NCBI RefSeq assembly: GCF_002192255.1
Contig: NZ_CP021768.1
Location: forward strand, 3,614,001-3,678,000
Length of the DNA: 64,000 nucleotides
From: Stenotrophomonas sp. WZN-1
GTDB taxonomy: Bacteria > Pseudomonadota > Gammaproteobacteria > Xanthomonadales > Xanthomonadaceae
Direction: 5' to 3'
Below, piece by piece: positions 36,338 to 44,492 of the stretch; within the stretch, counting starts at the first letter, position 1; every line of letters begins with the position of its first letter. Below the pieces are notes generated by a model, which saw only the letters and a list, made by a program, of their open reading frames with translations, made no database searches and was not told the DNA's origin. Both the position numbers and the translations under genes were made by a program.

Positions 36338-37210
36338 ATGCGACCGTTTTCTGCCCCCCAGCTGAACCCCGCCACCGAGACCGGCTGGCGCCGCCGGTGG
36401 TTCGACATCATCTATCGCCACGACTCGCGGCCCTCGCGCAATTTCGACCTGATCCTGGTGGTGGCGATCGTCGCCAGCATCCTGGTGGTGATGATCGACA
36501 GCGTGCAGCACCTGCACGCCGAATGGTCCACCGGCCTGTACATCCTGGAATGGGCCTTCACGATCATCTTCACCGCCGAGTACCTGCTGCGGCTGGCGGT
36601 GGTCAAACGCCCGCTGCGTTACGCGGTGAGCATCTGGGGCATCATCGACCTGCTGTCGATCCTGCCCGCCTACCTGTCGATGTTCATCCCCGGCGCGCAG
36701 AGCCTGCTGGTGGTGCGCGCGCTGCGCATCCTGCGCGTGTTCCGCATCCTCAAGCTGACCCGCTACATCGAGGAAAGCGGCGTCCTCATGACCTCGCTGT
36801 GGCGCAGCCGGCGCAAGGTGCTGGTGTTCCTGTTCACGGTGATCACCATCACCATCATCGCCGGTGCGCTGATGTATGTGATCGAAGGACCGGAGCACGG
36901 CTTCACCAATATTCCAGCCAGCATGTACTGGGCGGTGGTGACCATGGCCACGGTCGGCTTCGGCGACATCGTGCCGCAGACCGTGCTCGGCCGCTTCGTC
37001 ACCTCGGTGCTGATCCTGATCGGCTACAGCATCATCGCCGTGCCCACCGGCATCTACACCGCCGAACTGGCCAGCACCATGCGCGAAGCCGAACTGGCTG
37101 CGCGCCGTGACGCGCGCGGGTGCCCGCACTGCGGGCTGGAAGGTCACGAACCCGACGCCCGCCACTGCCGCAGATGCGGCGGTGAACTGCCGGATGCGTT
37201 CAGCCATTGA
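36338..37210 (+). CDS. Voltage-gated-type K+ channel with C-terminal zinc ribbon
   Basis: A 290-residue six-helix ion channel. S1 begins near RNFDLILVVAIVASILVVMI. The S4 voltage-sensor helix shows spaced arginines (RALRILRVFRILKLTRYIEE), and the pore carries TMATVGFGDIVP at about 203-214 as selectivity filter, followed by S6. After S6 a cytosolic tail ends in CPHCGLEGHEPDARHCRRCG, a four-Cys zinc-ribbon-like motif. The start at 36338 is the first in-frame ATG next to the channel-like sequence; the open frame runs far back through argD, which I reject. The function is K+ conductance; the gating trigger is unknown. Confidence 0.9.
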   Translation: MRPFSAPQLNPATETGWRRRWFDIIYRHDSRPSRNFDLILVVAIVASILVVMIDSVQHLHAEWSTGLYILEWAFTIIFTAEYLLRLAVVKRPLRYAVSIWGIIDLLSILPAYLSMFIPGAQSLLVVRALRILRVFRILKLTRYIEESGVLMTSLWRSRRKVLVFLFTVITITIIAGALMYVIEGPEHGFTNIPASMYWAVVTMATVGFGDIVPQTVLGRFVTSVLILIGYSIIAVPTGIYTAELASTMREAELAARRDARGCPHCGLEGHEPDARHCRRCGGELPDAFSH

Positions 37211-37218
37211 GGGTCATG

Positions 37219-37311
37219 CCGGCCAACGGCCGGCGCTACCGAAACTGCCTGGTGCGCGCCGGGCATGACCCGGCGCGACCCTCGGTAGATCCACGCCCTG
37301 CGTGGATCCTC
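37219..37311. repeat. Cluster of three palindromes
   Basis: GCCGGCCAACGGCCGGCGCTAC (GTAG head on minus strand) is at about 37219-37240, GCGCCGGGCATGACCCGGCG at about 37256, and GTAGATCCACGCCCTGCGTGG at about 37287. They fill the gap between the channel and the convergent lipoprotein gene. Confidence 0.7.
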
Positions 37312-37312
37312 C

Positions 37313-38254
37313 TCAATGCATGCGGTTGCTGGTGGTCACCAGGTCGTTGTAGGCATCCAGAATCGTCGACTGCGCGCCTTCGGGATCGGTGGTGAGCCAG
37401 CTGCCCGATGCCTTGCGCTCGGCCGCCAGCGCATCAGCGGTGATCGGCTTGCCCTGCTCCAGGCGCTCGACACCGCGGCCCGCCGTGCGGACCAGCTTGT
37501 CCGCCGAGCGCTGCACATGGCCCCACATCGGGTCGTCCTTGCCGACACCCCCGTTCTGGATTTCCGTCACCAGCGCCTGATAGTCGGCCAGCTGCCTGCG
37601 CAGCACCGCCACATCCGGTGCGTCGCCCTGGAACGCCATCGCCAGCTGCTTGCCGTCACCGACAAGGCGCAGGTGGTAATACGCCAGCGAACGGCCCTCG
37701 CGTTCCTCGATCTGCTTCAGCTGAGCGGCGCGACGACCGTTCTCGTTCTTTTCCAGCGCCGCATCCATCGCTTCGCTGGCCTTGAAAAACTCAGCATAGG
37801 CCTGCATCAGCGGAGCATGCTGGCTGCGCATTCCTTCACCGCCGTCACGACGATAGTCTTCGCGGGTGAAATAGCCATCGGCGCGCTCGACCAGGGTGTT
37901 CAGAGCCTGGAACGCCTGCTGGTACTGCCGCGCGGGCGCATCCAGCGGCGTCGCGGGGGACTTTGCCAGCGCATCGGTCAGCGGCTGGCCGCAGTACTCG
38001 ACGCGGTGCGACAGCACCTTGCCGGGTGAGCGCGGCTGCGCTTCCTTGCCGGTCGGGCCCGCCTTGGGGTCCTTCATCCAGCCCGTGTAGGTCTGGAAGC
38101 CTTCATGGATGGGCTGTTCGACGCCGTTGTAGCACTCGATGTAGGCGTTGATCTTTTCCAACCCGGGATCGGCGACAGCCAGGCCCGCCGGGCTGTTGCA
38201 GCCGGCCAGCGCGCCGAGCAGGAGAACAGGAAGCAGGCGTATGGATGTGTTCAA
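37313..38254 (-). CDS. DUF3829 (YiiG-like) lipoprotein, paralogue 1 (TTG start)
   Basis: A 313-residue predicted lipoprotein. The start is taken as a TTG preceded by AAGGAACTGA, giving NTSIRLLPVLLLGALAGCNS with lipobox LAGC. The body matches the helical DUF3829/YiiG family: INAYIECYNG near the start, YTGWMKDPKAGPTGKEA, YYHLRLVGDGKQLA, and a C-terminal LDAYNDLVTTSNRMH. The adjacent gene encodes a paralogue with the same landmarks. Function is unknown. The longer open frame with an ATG is rejected because it would bury the lipobox. Confidence 0.82.
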   Translation of the reverse strand: MNTSIRLLPVLLLGALAGCNSPAGLAVADPGLEKINAYIECYNGVEQPIHEGFQTYTGWMKDPKAGPTGKEAQPRSPGKVLSHRVEYCGQPLTDALAKSPATPLDAPARQYQQAFQALNTLVERADGYFTREDYRRDGGEGMRSQHAPLMQAYAEFFKASEAMDAALEKNENGRRAAQLKQIEEREGRSLAYYHLRLVGDGKQLAMAFQGDAPDVAVLRRQLADYQALVTEIQNGGVGKDDPMWGHVQRSADKLVRTAGRGVERLEQGKPITADALAAERKASGSWLTTDPEGAQSTILDAYNDLVTTSNRMH

Positions 38255-38414
38255 ATCAGTTCCTTGCACCAGTGATAACTGCAGCCATCGTCCTGCATGG
38301 CGCGGGCGCGCGCTCCAGCACCTCGGGAAGGTGCTGGTATTCGGGGCTGCGGGGTGTGTCATACCGCAATCAACCTGCTCAATCGCGACAAAAATGACGC
38401 GCTGAGCTTCCCGC

Positions 38415-39407
38415 TTACTGGCGGTTGCTCTGGAAAACCAGCGAGTTGTATTCCTGCATCAGCTTGCTGGCCGAGCCGCGCGGCGCCATCGAGGGCGAAT
38501 CCAGCATGCGCCGTTCGAAATCGCTGTAGGGCGTCTTGCTGCTGACCCGCTGCAGCCGCTCCTTGCCTTCGCGCCGGAAGTTCTCGGCTTCGCGCTCGAA
38601 GCTGTTCCAGTCCAGCTTGCCCGGCTCCTGATCGGCCACCTTGGCATGCGCCTCGTCGGAAATACGGTTGAAGGCGTCGAGTCGTTCACGGGCTTGAGCC
38701 GGATCAAAGTCGTCCTCGCTCATCAGCTCCACGATGGCCTTGGCTTCCAGCATCATCGCCAGACGGTAGTACGCGCGCGTGCGCCCCTCGGCCTGCTCCA
38801 GCGCCTTGAGCTGCTCGCGCTGGGCAGCGTCGTTCTGGCGCTCCAGCTCGGCATTGAACGTTTCGCTGGCAGCCACGAAATCCTTGAAGGCAGCCATCAA
38901 GGGCGCGTGCAGCTGCTTGCCCCTGGCAAACTGGTCGTCTTCGTAGTCCTGGCGATCATAGTAGTCATGGGCGTCCTTGCTGAGCGGCACCAGCGCCTTC
39001 AGCACCTGCTGGTAATGGCTGGCAGCGGCATCGAGATCGGCCAGCGCCGGCTTGGCAGCCATCGCCTCGGTCACCGGGGCGTCGCACTGCTTCATGTCGT
39101 AGTCGCTGATCTCGAACGGCCCGTACACATGCGTCTCGCGCCCGGTCGGGCCAGCCTCGACGTCCTTGATCCAGCGCGTGTAGGACTGGAGGCTGTCGTG
39201 CGTCTTCGAATCAAGCGTGTTGAAGCAGCCGATGTAGGCGTTGAGCTTGGCGGTCAACTGCTGCTGTGTGTCGGACGGGGCCGTGCTGGCGTCCGGCGTG
39301 CCGGAAGCAGCGGCGCCACCCGCAGCTGCGGGGGCCTTGCCACCGCAGGCGGTCAGGATCAACGACAGCGAAGCGGCCAGCGCCGCGACGGAAAGAGTGC
39401 GTGACAT
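38415..39407 (-). CDS. DUF3829 (YiiG-like) lipoprotein, paralogue 2
   Basis: A 330-residue lipoprotein: signal MSRTLSVAALAASLSLILTA then CGG, with an Ala/Gly/Ser/Thr linker to about residue 45. Family landmarks parallel paralogue 1: LNAYIGCFNTLDSKTHDSLQ, YTRWIKDVEAGPTGRE, ASHYQQVLKALVPL, RTRAYYRLAMMLEAKAIVEL and the final LMQEYNSLVFQSNRQ. The two genes lie in the same orientation with a 160-bp gap, a tandem duplication that has diverged. A TAGAAT (minus strand, 39445-39450) could be its -10 box. Confidence 0.84.
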   Translation of the reverse strand: MSRTLSVAALAASLSLILTACGGKAPAAAGGAAASGTPDASTAPSDTQQQLTAKLNAYIGCFNTLDSKTHDSLQSYTRWIKDVEAGPTGRETHVYGPFEISDYDMKQCDAPVTEAMAAKPALADLDAAASHYQQVLKALVPLSKDAHDYYDRQDYEDDQFARGKQLHAPLMAAFKDFVAASETFNAELERQNDAAQREQLKALEQAEGRTRAYYRLAMMLEAKAIVELMSEDDFDPAQARERLDAFNRISDEAHAKVADQEPGKLDWNSFEREAENFRREGKERLQRVSSKTPYSDFERRMLDSPSMAPRGSASKLMQEYNSLVFQSNRQ

Positions 39408-39500
39408 CAGTTCACATCCCTGTTGAAAACGATTACAGCCGCATATTCTAGCGCAGCAGGCCGAGGGTCGCAGCCCTCGGCCTCATCCCGCGACGCGCGG

Positions 39501-40328
39501 TCAATCCAGGAACAGATCCGGCAACAACGGCCGCGACGGATCCACCGCATAGCCGGACAGATCGGTGACGCCCGCCTGCGCCAGCACTTCATCGTCGATC
39601 AGGAACTGGCCGTGGAAGCCGGCCGCTTCACGCACCAGCACCGCATGGGCAGCGTCGGCCATGATCTGCGGCGTACGGCAGCCGGCCGCATCCACGCCGG
39701 GAATCATGTTGATCGCATCCGTGGCGATCACCGTGCGCGGCCACAGCGCATTCACCGCCACACCCTGCGGGCCGAATTCCGCGGCCAGACCGAGCGTGAC
39801 GAAGCTCATGCCCATCTTCGCCAGCGTGTAGCCGGTATGCGCGCCCCACCACTTCGGTTCCAGGCTCGGCGGCGGTGCCAGGGTGAGGATGTGCGGGTTC
39901 GGCGCCTGCAGCAGGTACGGCAGGCAGGCCTGCGCACACAGGAAGCTGCCACGCGAATTGACCTGCTGCATCAGGTCGAAGCGCTTCATCGGCGTATCCA
40001 GCGTGCCACGCAGCCAGATCGCACTGGCGTTGTTGATCAGGATATCGATGCCACCGAAGGTGTCGACCGTAGCAGCAACTGCGGCCTGTACCTGCTCCTC
40101 CTCGCGGATGTCGCACTTCAGCGCCAGCCCTTGGCCGCCGGCCGCCGTAACGGCCTCGGCTGCGGTGTGGATGGTGCCCGGCAGCTTCGGATTCGGCACC
40201 GACGACTTGGCCGCGATCGCCACGTTGGCCCCGTCGCGCGCAGCGCGCAGTGCGATGGCCAGGCCGATGCCGCGCGAGGCTCCGGTGATGAAAAGGGTTT
40301 TGCCCTGCAGACTGCCCACGTTCCACAC
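39501..40328 (-). CDS. Short-chain dehydrogenase/reductase (HSDL2-like)
   Basis: A 275-residue SDR. The cofactor motif is TLFITGASRGIGLAIALR. NNASAIWLRGT follows, and the active-site helix is YTLAKMGMSFVTLGLA. The catalytic Ser position reads LTLAPPPSLEP, as in the HSDL2/hydroxysteroid-dehydrogenase-like group. The C-terminal MADAAHAVLVREAAGFHGQF is also family-like. The frame starts with GTG, and another GTG lies three codons later; neither has a strong ribosome binding site. The substrate is unknown and the likely cofactor is NADP(H). Confidence 0.86.
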   Translation of the reverse strand: MWNVGSLQGKTLFITGASRGIGLAIALRAARDGANVAIAAKSSVPNPKLPGTIHTAAEAVTAAGGQGLALKCDIREEEQVQAAVAATVDTFGGIDILINNASAIWLRGTLDTPMKRFDLMQQVNSRGSFLCAQACLPYLLQAPNPHILTLAPPPSLEPKWWGAHTGYTLAKMGMSFVTLGLAAEFGPQGVAVNALWPRTVIATDAINMIPGVDAAGCRTPQIMADAAHAVLVREAAGFHGQFLIDDEVLAQAGVTDLSGYAVDPSRPLLPDLFLD

Positions 40329-40427
40329 TCCAGCGTATGCATTGAACGGCTAGTATGCCGCGCCGACGCGGAGTTCACCCGGCCTTGACGATACTCGGGC
40401 CTCCAGTCAACGCACGAGGTCCACGCC

Positions 40428-41111
40428 ATGCGCCGTTCCCGCCTGTTGCTGCCTGCCCTGGGGCTTGCCCTGCTGACCGCCTGCCAAGGCCGTTCGCCGG
40501 AACCCGGCAAGGAGCCTCCTGCCGGTGACGCGCCCAGCGCAGAGCAGGCCGCCGCCGACGGCAAGCTGCGCTGGAGTGAGGCAGTGGTGTGGGATGGCGA
40601 CCTCAACGCCTGCCGCCAGGGCGAGAATGCGGCCACCCGCGAGTGCCTGCGCGATGCGATGCGCGCCGGTGGTGCCAGCGCCGATGCGATCACCGCCGCC
40701 GAACAGTTGTCCACCGGCGGCGAGCTGGCCTATGTGACCGCCTGGCACGAGAACGAAGGACTGGGCATTGCCACGGTCGAATACCCGTTCCGCGCCAACA
40801 CCAACGAAGGCACCCGCCTGGTCGACGCCAGCGGCAAGCGCATCGACGTGGATGCCGTGCAATTGGACGACACCCTGCGTGCCGACCCCGCCGTGCAGGA
40901 ACTGCTGAAGGCCAACCCGCAGGCCACGCCGTTCGCACCGGCGCAGTCGGCCGGGGCCACGCCGCTGGAGAACGGCGGCATCCGCCTGCTGTACCGCACG
41001 CCGCTGCGCGACTGCCACGCCTGCCCGGATGTGGGCCAGCTGCAGATCGCCTACGACTTCGACGCCAAGCGCAACTTCATCGGCCAGCAGGTAGTGCCAG
41101 CGACGCCGTAA
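40428..41111 (+). CDS. Predicted lipoprotein, unknown
   Basis: A 227-residue protein with a lipoprotein signal (MRRSRLLLPALGLALLTACQ) and a Pro/Gly/Ala linker. The mature part contains four Cys: two near LNACRQGENAATRECLRDAM and two in a late RDCHACPDVGQLQIAYDFDA. The latter CxxC could be redox-active or structural. I do not recognise a named family. It is divergent from the SDR gene and precedes an inverted SMAG pair. Confidence 0.7.
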   Translation: MRRSRLLLPALGLALLTACQGRSPEPGKEPPAGDAPSAEQAAADGKLRWSEAVVWDGDLNACRQGENAATRECLRDAMRAGGASADAITAAEQLSTGGELAYVTAWHENEGLGIATVEYPFRANTNEGTRLVDASGKRIDVDAVQLDDTLRADPAVQELLKANPQATPFAPAQSAGATPLENGGIRLLYRTPLRDCHACPDVGQLQIAYDFDAKRNFIGQQVVPATP

Positions 41112-41114
41112 GCA

Positions 41115-41179
41115 GGTAGCGGCGGGCCATGCCCGGCGGACGCAACGTCCAATGCCGCCGGGCATGGCCCGGCGCTACC
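41115..41179. repeat. Inverted pair of SMAG-type palindromes
   Basis: A plus copy (41115-41138) faces a minus copy (41155-41179). The CTA at 41175-41177 of the minus copy is the TAG stop of the DUF2867 gene. Confidence 0.8.
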
Positions 41180-41681
41180 GATAGGCGCGCACCTGCTTTT
41201 TCAACAGGTGCGGCACGATCAATCGATGTACCGGCGCCACCGGCAGCATGTACACGCGCCCGAACGCGTTGTGCGTATGCACCACCGTCGCCACTTCCAG
41301 CACGTCACCCCGCCACTGCAGGGCCAGCTGCACACGCAGGTGGCGGTCGTCGTCTTCCAGCACGATGGCATCGTCGTCCAGCGACTGCAGGGTGAAGATG
41401 CCCAGCCGTTGCCCCGGACGCGGCTGCGCGATGTCCTGCACCGCACGCAACGAGCCCAGGTGCTTCATGCCGAGCAGGCGCATGCCGCGATTGCGCAGCG
41501 CCATCAGCCCATCGAACCAGCCGGGAATGGTCGCCGCCATATCGCGATAGGCCTGCAAGGCCGAGCGCCCATCACGACGGGTCGTCGCCTGGCAGGCGTG
41601 CACGAAGTCGGCGCCAGCCAACTGTGGGCGCAGGACGCTGCCCGCGCTCGGCGGGCCGGTCACCACCTGCGCAGGGCTCAC
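41175..41681 (-). CDS. DUF2867-like protein (GTG start)
   Basis: A 168-residue protein read from a GTG that overlaps the kinase stop (GTGA). The central LMALRNRGMRLLGMKHLGSL, then LGIFTLQSLDDDAIVLEDDD, RHLRVQLAL, and the C-terminal GRVYMLPVAPVHRLIVPHLL resemble DUF2867, a small lipid-handling-like (START-superfamily shape) family of unknown role. Stop TAG is supplied by a SMAG palindrome. It is tightly coupled to the upstream kinase-like gene, so the two may act together. The family call is moderately secure. Confidence 0.72.
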   Translation of the reverse strand: MSPAQVVTGPPSAGSVLRPQLAGADFVHACQATTRRDGRSALQAYRDMAATIPGWFDGLMALRNRGMRLLGMKHLGSLRAVQDIAQPRPGQRLGIFTLQSLDDDAIVLEDDDRHLRVQLALQWRGDVLEVATVVHTHNAFGRVYMLPVAPVHRLIVPHLLKKQVRAYR

Positions 41682-42340
41682 GGCTTCGGCCCCTGCCCCT
41701 CGTTGTCTTCCCAATGCAGGATGCGGCGGGTGACGAAGCGATAGACCGGCTTGCCGGTGGCGAACCACAGGTCGCGCACCCACGAGGTGCGCTTGAGCAC
41801 GCGCTTCTCCACCGGGGTGAGCGACTCGCGGCAATACATGCGCTTGTGCTTGAGGAGATGGCGCAGGTCCTCGCGGGCCAGCAGGCGCATCCAGCGCGAG
41901 CGCGGGTTGCCGATCACCGCCAGCTGGAAGTCGATCAATGCCGGGCGGCCGCCGTCGGTGACCAGCCAGTTGGCTTCCTTGGCCAGATCATTGTGTGCCA
42001 CGCCATTGCGATGCAGCTGCTGCAGCAGGCGACGCGCGGCGCGGAACCAGGCCAGGTCACCGCGTGGCGGACGCTGGTACATGGCATCGCCGGCCATGAA
42101 GCTGCGGTCGAGATGACGGCCATCCCACGCCAGCAGCCGCGGCACATCGGCCATGCCGTGGAGGTGGCGCAGCGCGCGTGCTTCGCGGCGGGCCAGCCAC
42201 CAGGCCGGCAGCCGCAACCACAGCGGCGTGGCGCCCAGATCACGGCGTACGAAGGGGCCGGCAGGCCCTTCCACAAGGAGGATGCGACCGAAGCTGTCGG
42301 CCTTCAGGGCGTGCGAGGGCGTGTCTGGCGAATGCGGCAT
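41678..42340 (-). CDS. Small atypical protein-kinase-like (RIO/Kdo-kinase fold) protein
   Basis: A 220-residue protein with a reduced kinase core. It has a catalytic loop HNDLAKEANWLV (HxDLxxxN) and a metal-binding LIDFQLAVI in place of DFG. The N-terminal lobe is short (SFGRILLVEGPAGPFVRRDL) and lacks a clear glycine-rich loop. This architecture is seen in RIO-like and lipopolysaccharide-core kinases; the substrate is unknown. It starts 85 bp from the divergent DedA fusion gene and overlaps the DUF2867 gene. Phosphotransfer activity is inferred from the loop only. Confidence 0.75.
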   Translation of the reverse strand: MPHSPDTPSHALKADSFGRILLVEGPAGPFVRRDLGATPLWLRLPAWWLARREARALRHLHGMADVPRLLAWDGRHLDRSFMAGDAMYQRPPRGDLAWFRAARRLLQQLHRNGVAHNDLAKEANWLVTDGGRPALIDFQLAVIGNPRSRWMRLLAREDLRHLLKHKRMYCRESLTPVEKRVLKRTSWVRDLWFATGKPVYRFVTRRILHWEDNEGQGPKP

Positions 42341-42413
42341 GTGCCCATTCTAGGCGATGGCGACGGTTGCAAACGGTCACGAAGCGGCTGGGAACCAGTC
42401 ACCTTCACGCCCC

Positions 42414-42419
42414 TATAAT
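42414..42419 (+). promoter_or_regulatory. TATAAT directly before a start codon (possible leaderless mRNA)
   Basis: A perfect TATAAT ends 6 bp before the ATG at 42426, so transcription would begin at or near the A of the start codon. No Shine-Dalgarno sequence fits between. The -35 region is weak. Confidence 0.55.
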
Positions 42420-42425
42420 CGGGCA

Positions 42426-44420
42426 ATGGACTCTTCATGGATCGACGCCACCCTCGCGTGGATTGCCGCTCACCCCGTGCTGGCGGGTGCCGTTATCTTC
42501 CTCATCGCCTTCTGCGATGCGGTGATCATTCTCGGTGCCATCGTGCCGGCCCTGCCACTGTTGTTCGCAGTGGGCGTGTTCATCGGCCTGGGCCAGATCT
42601 CCGGGCCGTATGCGGTGGCGGCGGCGGCGCTGGGTGCGTTCGCCGGTGATGGCATCAGCTACTGGATCGGCCGCCGCTGGGGCGACCGCCTGCGTGGCGT
42701 GTGGCCGTTCAGCCGCTACCCGCAGCTGCTCGACCGCGGCGAGAACCTGTTCCGCCGCAATGCCTTCAAGAGCATCCTGATCGCACGCTACGTGGGCGCC
42801 ATCCGCCCGTTCGTGCCGGCCATCGCCGGCATGATGAAGATGCCCGCCAGCCGCTACGTGCAGGCCAGTGGTATCGCCAGCATTTCGTGGGCGGTGCTGT
42901 TCCTGGCACCGGGCTGGGTGCTTGGCGAGGCCTACGACGCGGTGGCTGCGGTGGCCGGGCGGCTGGTGGTGGTGGTCGGCCTGCTGGCGGTGATCCTCGG
43001 CCTGGTCTGGGCGATCGTGCTGTACGGCTACCGCTGGTCGGCCGCACGCATGGACAACTGGCTGGCACGCCTGCTCGACTGGTCCAACCGCCATCCGACA
43101 CTGGGCCGCTATACCGTCGGTGTACTGGACCCGAAGCGGCGTGAGTCGGTGCCGCTGGCAATGCTGGCGTTGATGCTGCTGGTGCTGGGCTGGGGCTGGT
43201 TCGCGCTGCTGACCGTGGTGGTCGCGCACGGTGAACCGCTGGCGATCGACCTGCTGGTGCACCAGGCCATGCTGGCCCTGCGCAACCCGTTGGCCGATTA
43301 CCCGATGGCCGCTCTGGCGTCGCTGGGTGCCTGGCAGGTATTGCTGCCGGCCACCGCGGCGGCGATGGGCTACCTGATCTGGCGCCGGCGCTGGATGGCG
43401 GCCGCGCACTGGCTGGCCGCCCTCGCCTTCGGCCTGGCATTGACCATGCTGCTCGGTGCCACGGTGGATGTGGTGCGACCGGTCGATGCCAGCAGTGGCT
43501 TCGGCTTCCCGTCGGTGTCGGTGACCATGGCCACCATCACCTTCGGCTTCTTCGCGGTGCTGATCGCCCGCGAGATGCCCGGCCGCACCCGCGTCTGGCC
43601 GTACCTGGTGTCGGGCATCGTGGTCAGCCTGATCGGCTTCTCGCGCCTGTACCTGGGCGCGCATTGGCTGAGCGACGTGATCGGCGGCATGCTGTTCGGC
43701 ACGTTCTGGCTGCTGGTGCTGGGCATCGCCTACCGCCGCCGGTTCAACCGCTCGTTCTGGGTGAAGCCGGTGGCGTGGCTGTTCTACGGCGTCTTTGCCG
43801 TCGCCGCGATGTGGTACGCACCGCGCCATATTCCGGTGAAGCTGGAACGCTTCGAGCCGACCCTGCCGGCCCCGCAGGCGATGGACATGCAGGCCTGGTG
43901 GCAGCACGACTGGGCGAAGCTGCCGGCGCGCCGCAACGAGTTCGACGACGACCAGCGCTGGCCGCTGGACGTGCAGGTGGCAGGCCCGCTGGCGCCGCTG
44001 CAGGCGCAGCTGGAAGTACGCGGCTGGAAGCGGCAGGAACAGGCCGGCTGGCAGGAAGCGCTGCTGATGCTGGACAAGAACACCGGTGCCGACGAACTGC
44101 CGGTGCTGCCGGCCACGCTGGAAACGCGCGTGGAAGCGCTGCTGATGGTGCGCCAGGGTGCGCAGCCGGATGAGCGCTATGTGCTGCGCCTGTGGCCGGC
44201 GCCGGCCCGGCTGCAACCGGGCAACACGCCGCTATGGCTGGGCAGCGCGCAGACCCTGCGCTACGAGCGTCATTTCGAGTGGATCGGCATGTGGCACCCG
44301 CTGCGTGGCGTCGACCCGGCGCTGAACGCGGTGAAGGACGCCGTGCAGGACCTGCCGCAGCGCGAGGATGTGCACAGCGAAACCGGGTTGCCGGTGCTGC
44401 GGTTGAAGACGACGCCGTGA
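42426..44420 (+). CDS. DedA - PAP2 - LssY C-terminal fusion membrane protein
   Basis: A 664-residue polytopic protein with three parts. Residues about 1-210 are a DedA/SNARE-associated domain (GAFAGDGISYWIGRRWGDRL, LIARYVGAIRPFVPAIAGMM). About 235-440 is a PAP2-type membrane phosphatase. About 470-664 is a soluble LssY_C-like domain (LDVQVAGPLAPLQAQLEVRG, RYERHFEWIGMWHPLRGV). PAP2 motif 3 is intact (SRLYLGAHWLSDVIGG). Motif 1 has only VRP without the Lys, and motif 2 reads FPSVSVTM instead of PSGH, so the acid-base His is missing. DedA proteins handle polyprenyl or phospholipid carriers, so lipid-carrier recycling is a reasonable guess, but phosphatase activity is doubtful. Confidence 0.88.
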   Translation: MDSSWIDATLAWIAAHPVLAGAVIFLIAFCDAVIILGAIVPALPLLFAVGVFIGLGQISGPYAVAAAALGAFAGDGISYWIGRRWGDRLRGVWPFSRYPQLLDRGENLFRRNAFKSILIARYVGAIRPFVPAIAGMMKMPASRYVQASGIASISWAVLFLAPGWVLGEAYDAVAAVAGRLVVVVGLLAVILGLVWAIVLYGYRWSAARMDNWLARLLDWSNRHPTLGRYTVGVLDPKRRESVPLAMLALMLLVLGWGWFALLTVVVAHGEPLAIDLLVHQAMLALRNPLADYPMAALASLGAWQVLLPATAAAMGYLIWRRRWMAAAHWLAALAFGLALTMLLGATVDVVRPVDASSGFGFPSVSVTMATITFGFFAVLIAREMPGRTRVWPYLVSGIVVSLIGFSRLYLGAHWLSDVIGGMLFGTFWLLVLGIAYRRRFNRSFWVKPVAWLFYGVFAVAAMWYAPRHIPVKLERFEPTLPAPQAMDMQAWWQHDWAKLPARRNEFDDDQRWPLDVQVAGPLAPLQAQLEVRGWKRQEQAGWQEALLMLDKNTGADELPVLPATLETRVEALLMVRQGAQPDERYVLRLWPAPARLQPGNTPLWLGSAQTLRYERHFEWIGMWHPLRGVDPALNAVKDAVQDLPQREDVHSETGLPVLRLKTTP

Positions 44421-44426
44421 TGGAGC

Positions 44427-44450
44427 CGCCGGGCATGGCCCGGCGCTACC
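44427..44450 (-). repeat. SMAG-type palindrome
   Basis: CGCCGGGCATGGCCCGGCG then CTACC (GTAG head on minus strand), 6 bp after the stop of the DedA fusion gene. Confidence 0.8.
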
Positions 44451-44492
44451 GCCGCGCTCTGGCCGTCGCCACCGCTGGTGGGGGTTTACTGG

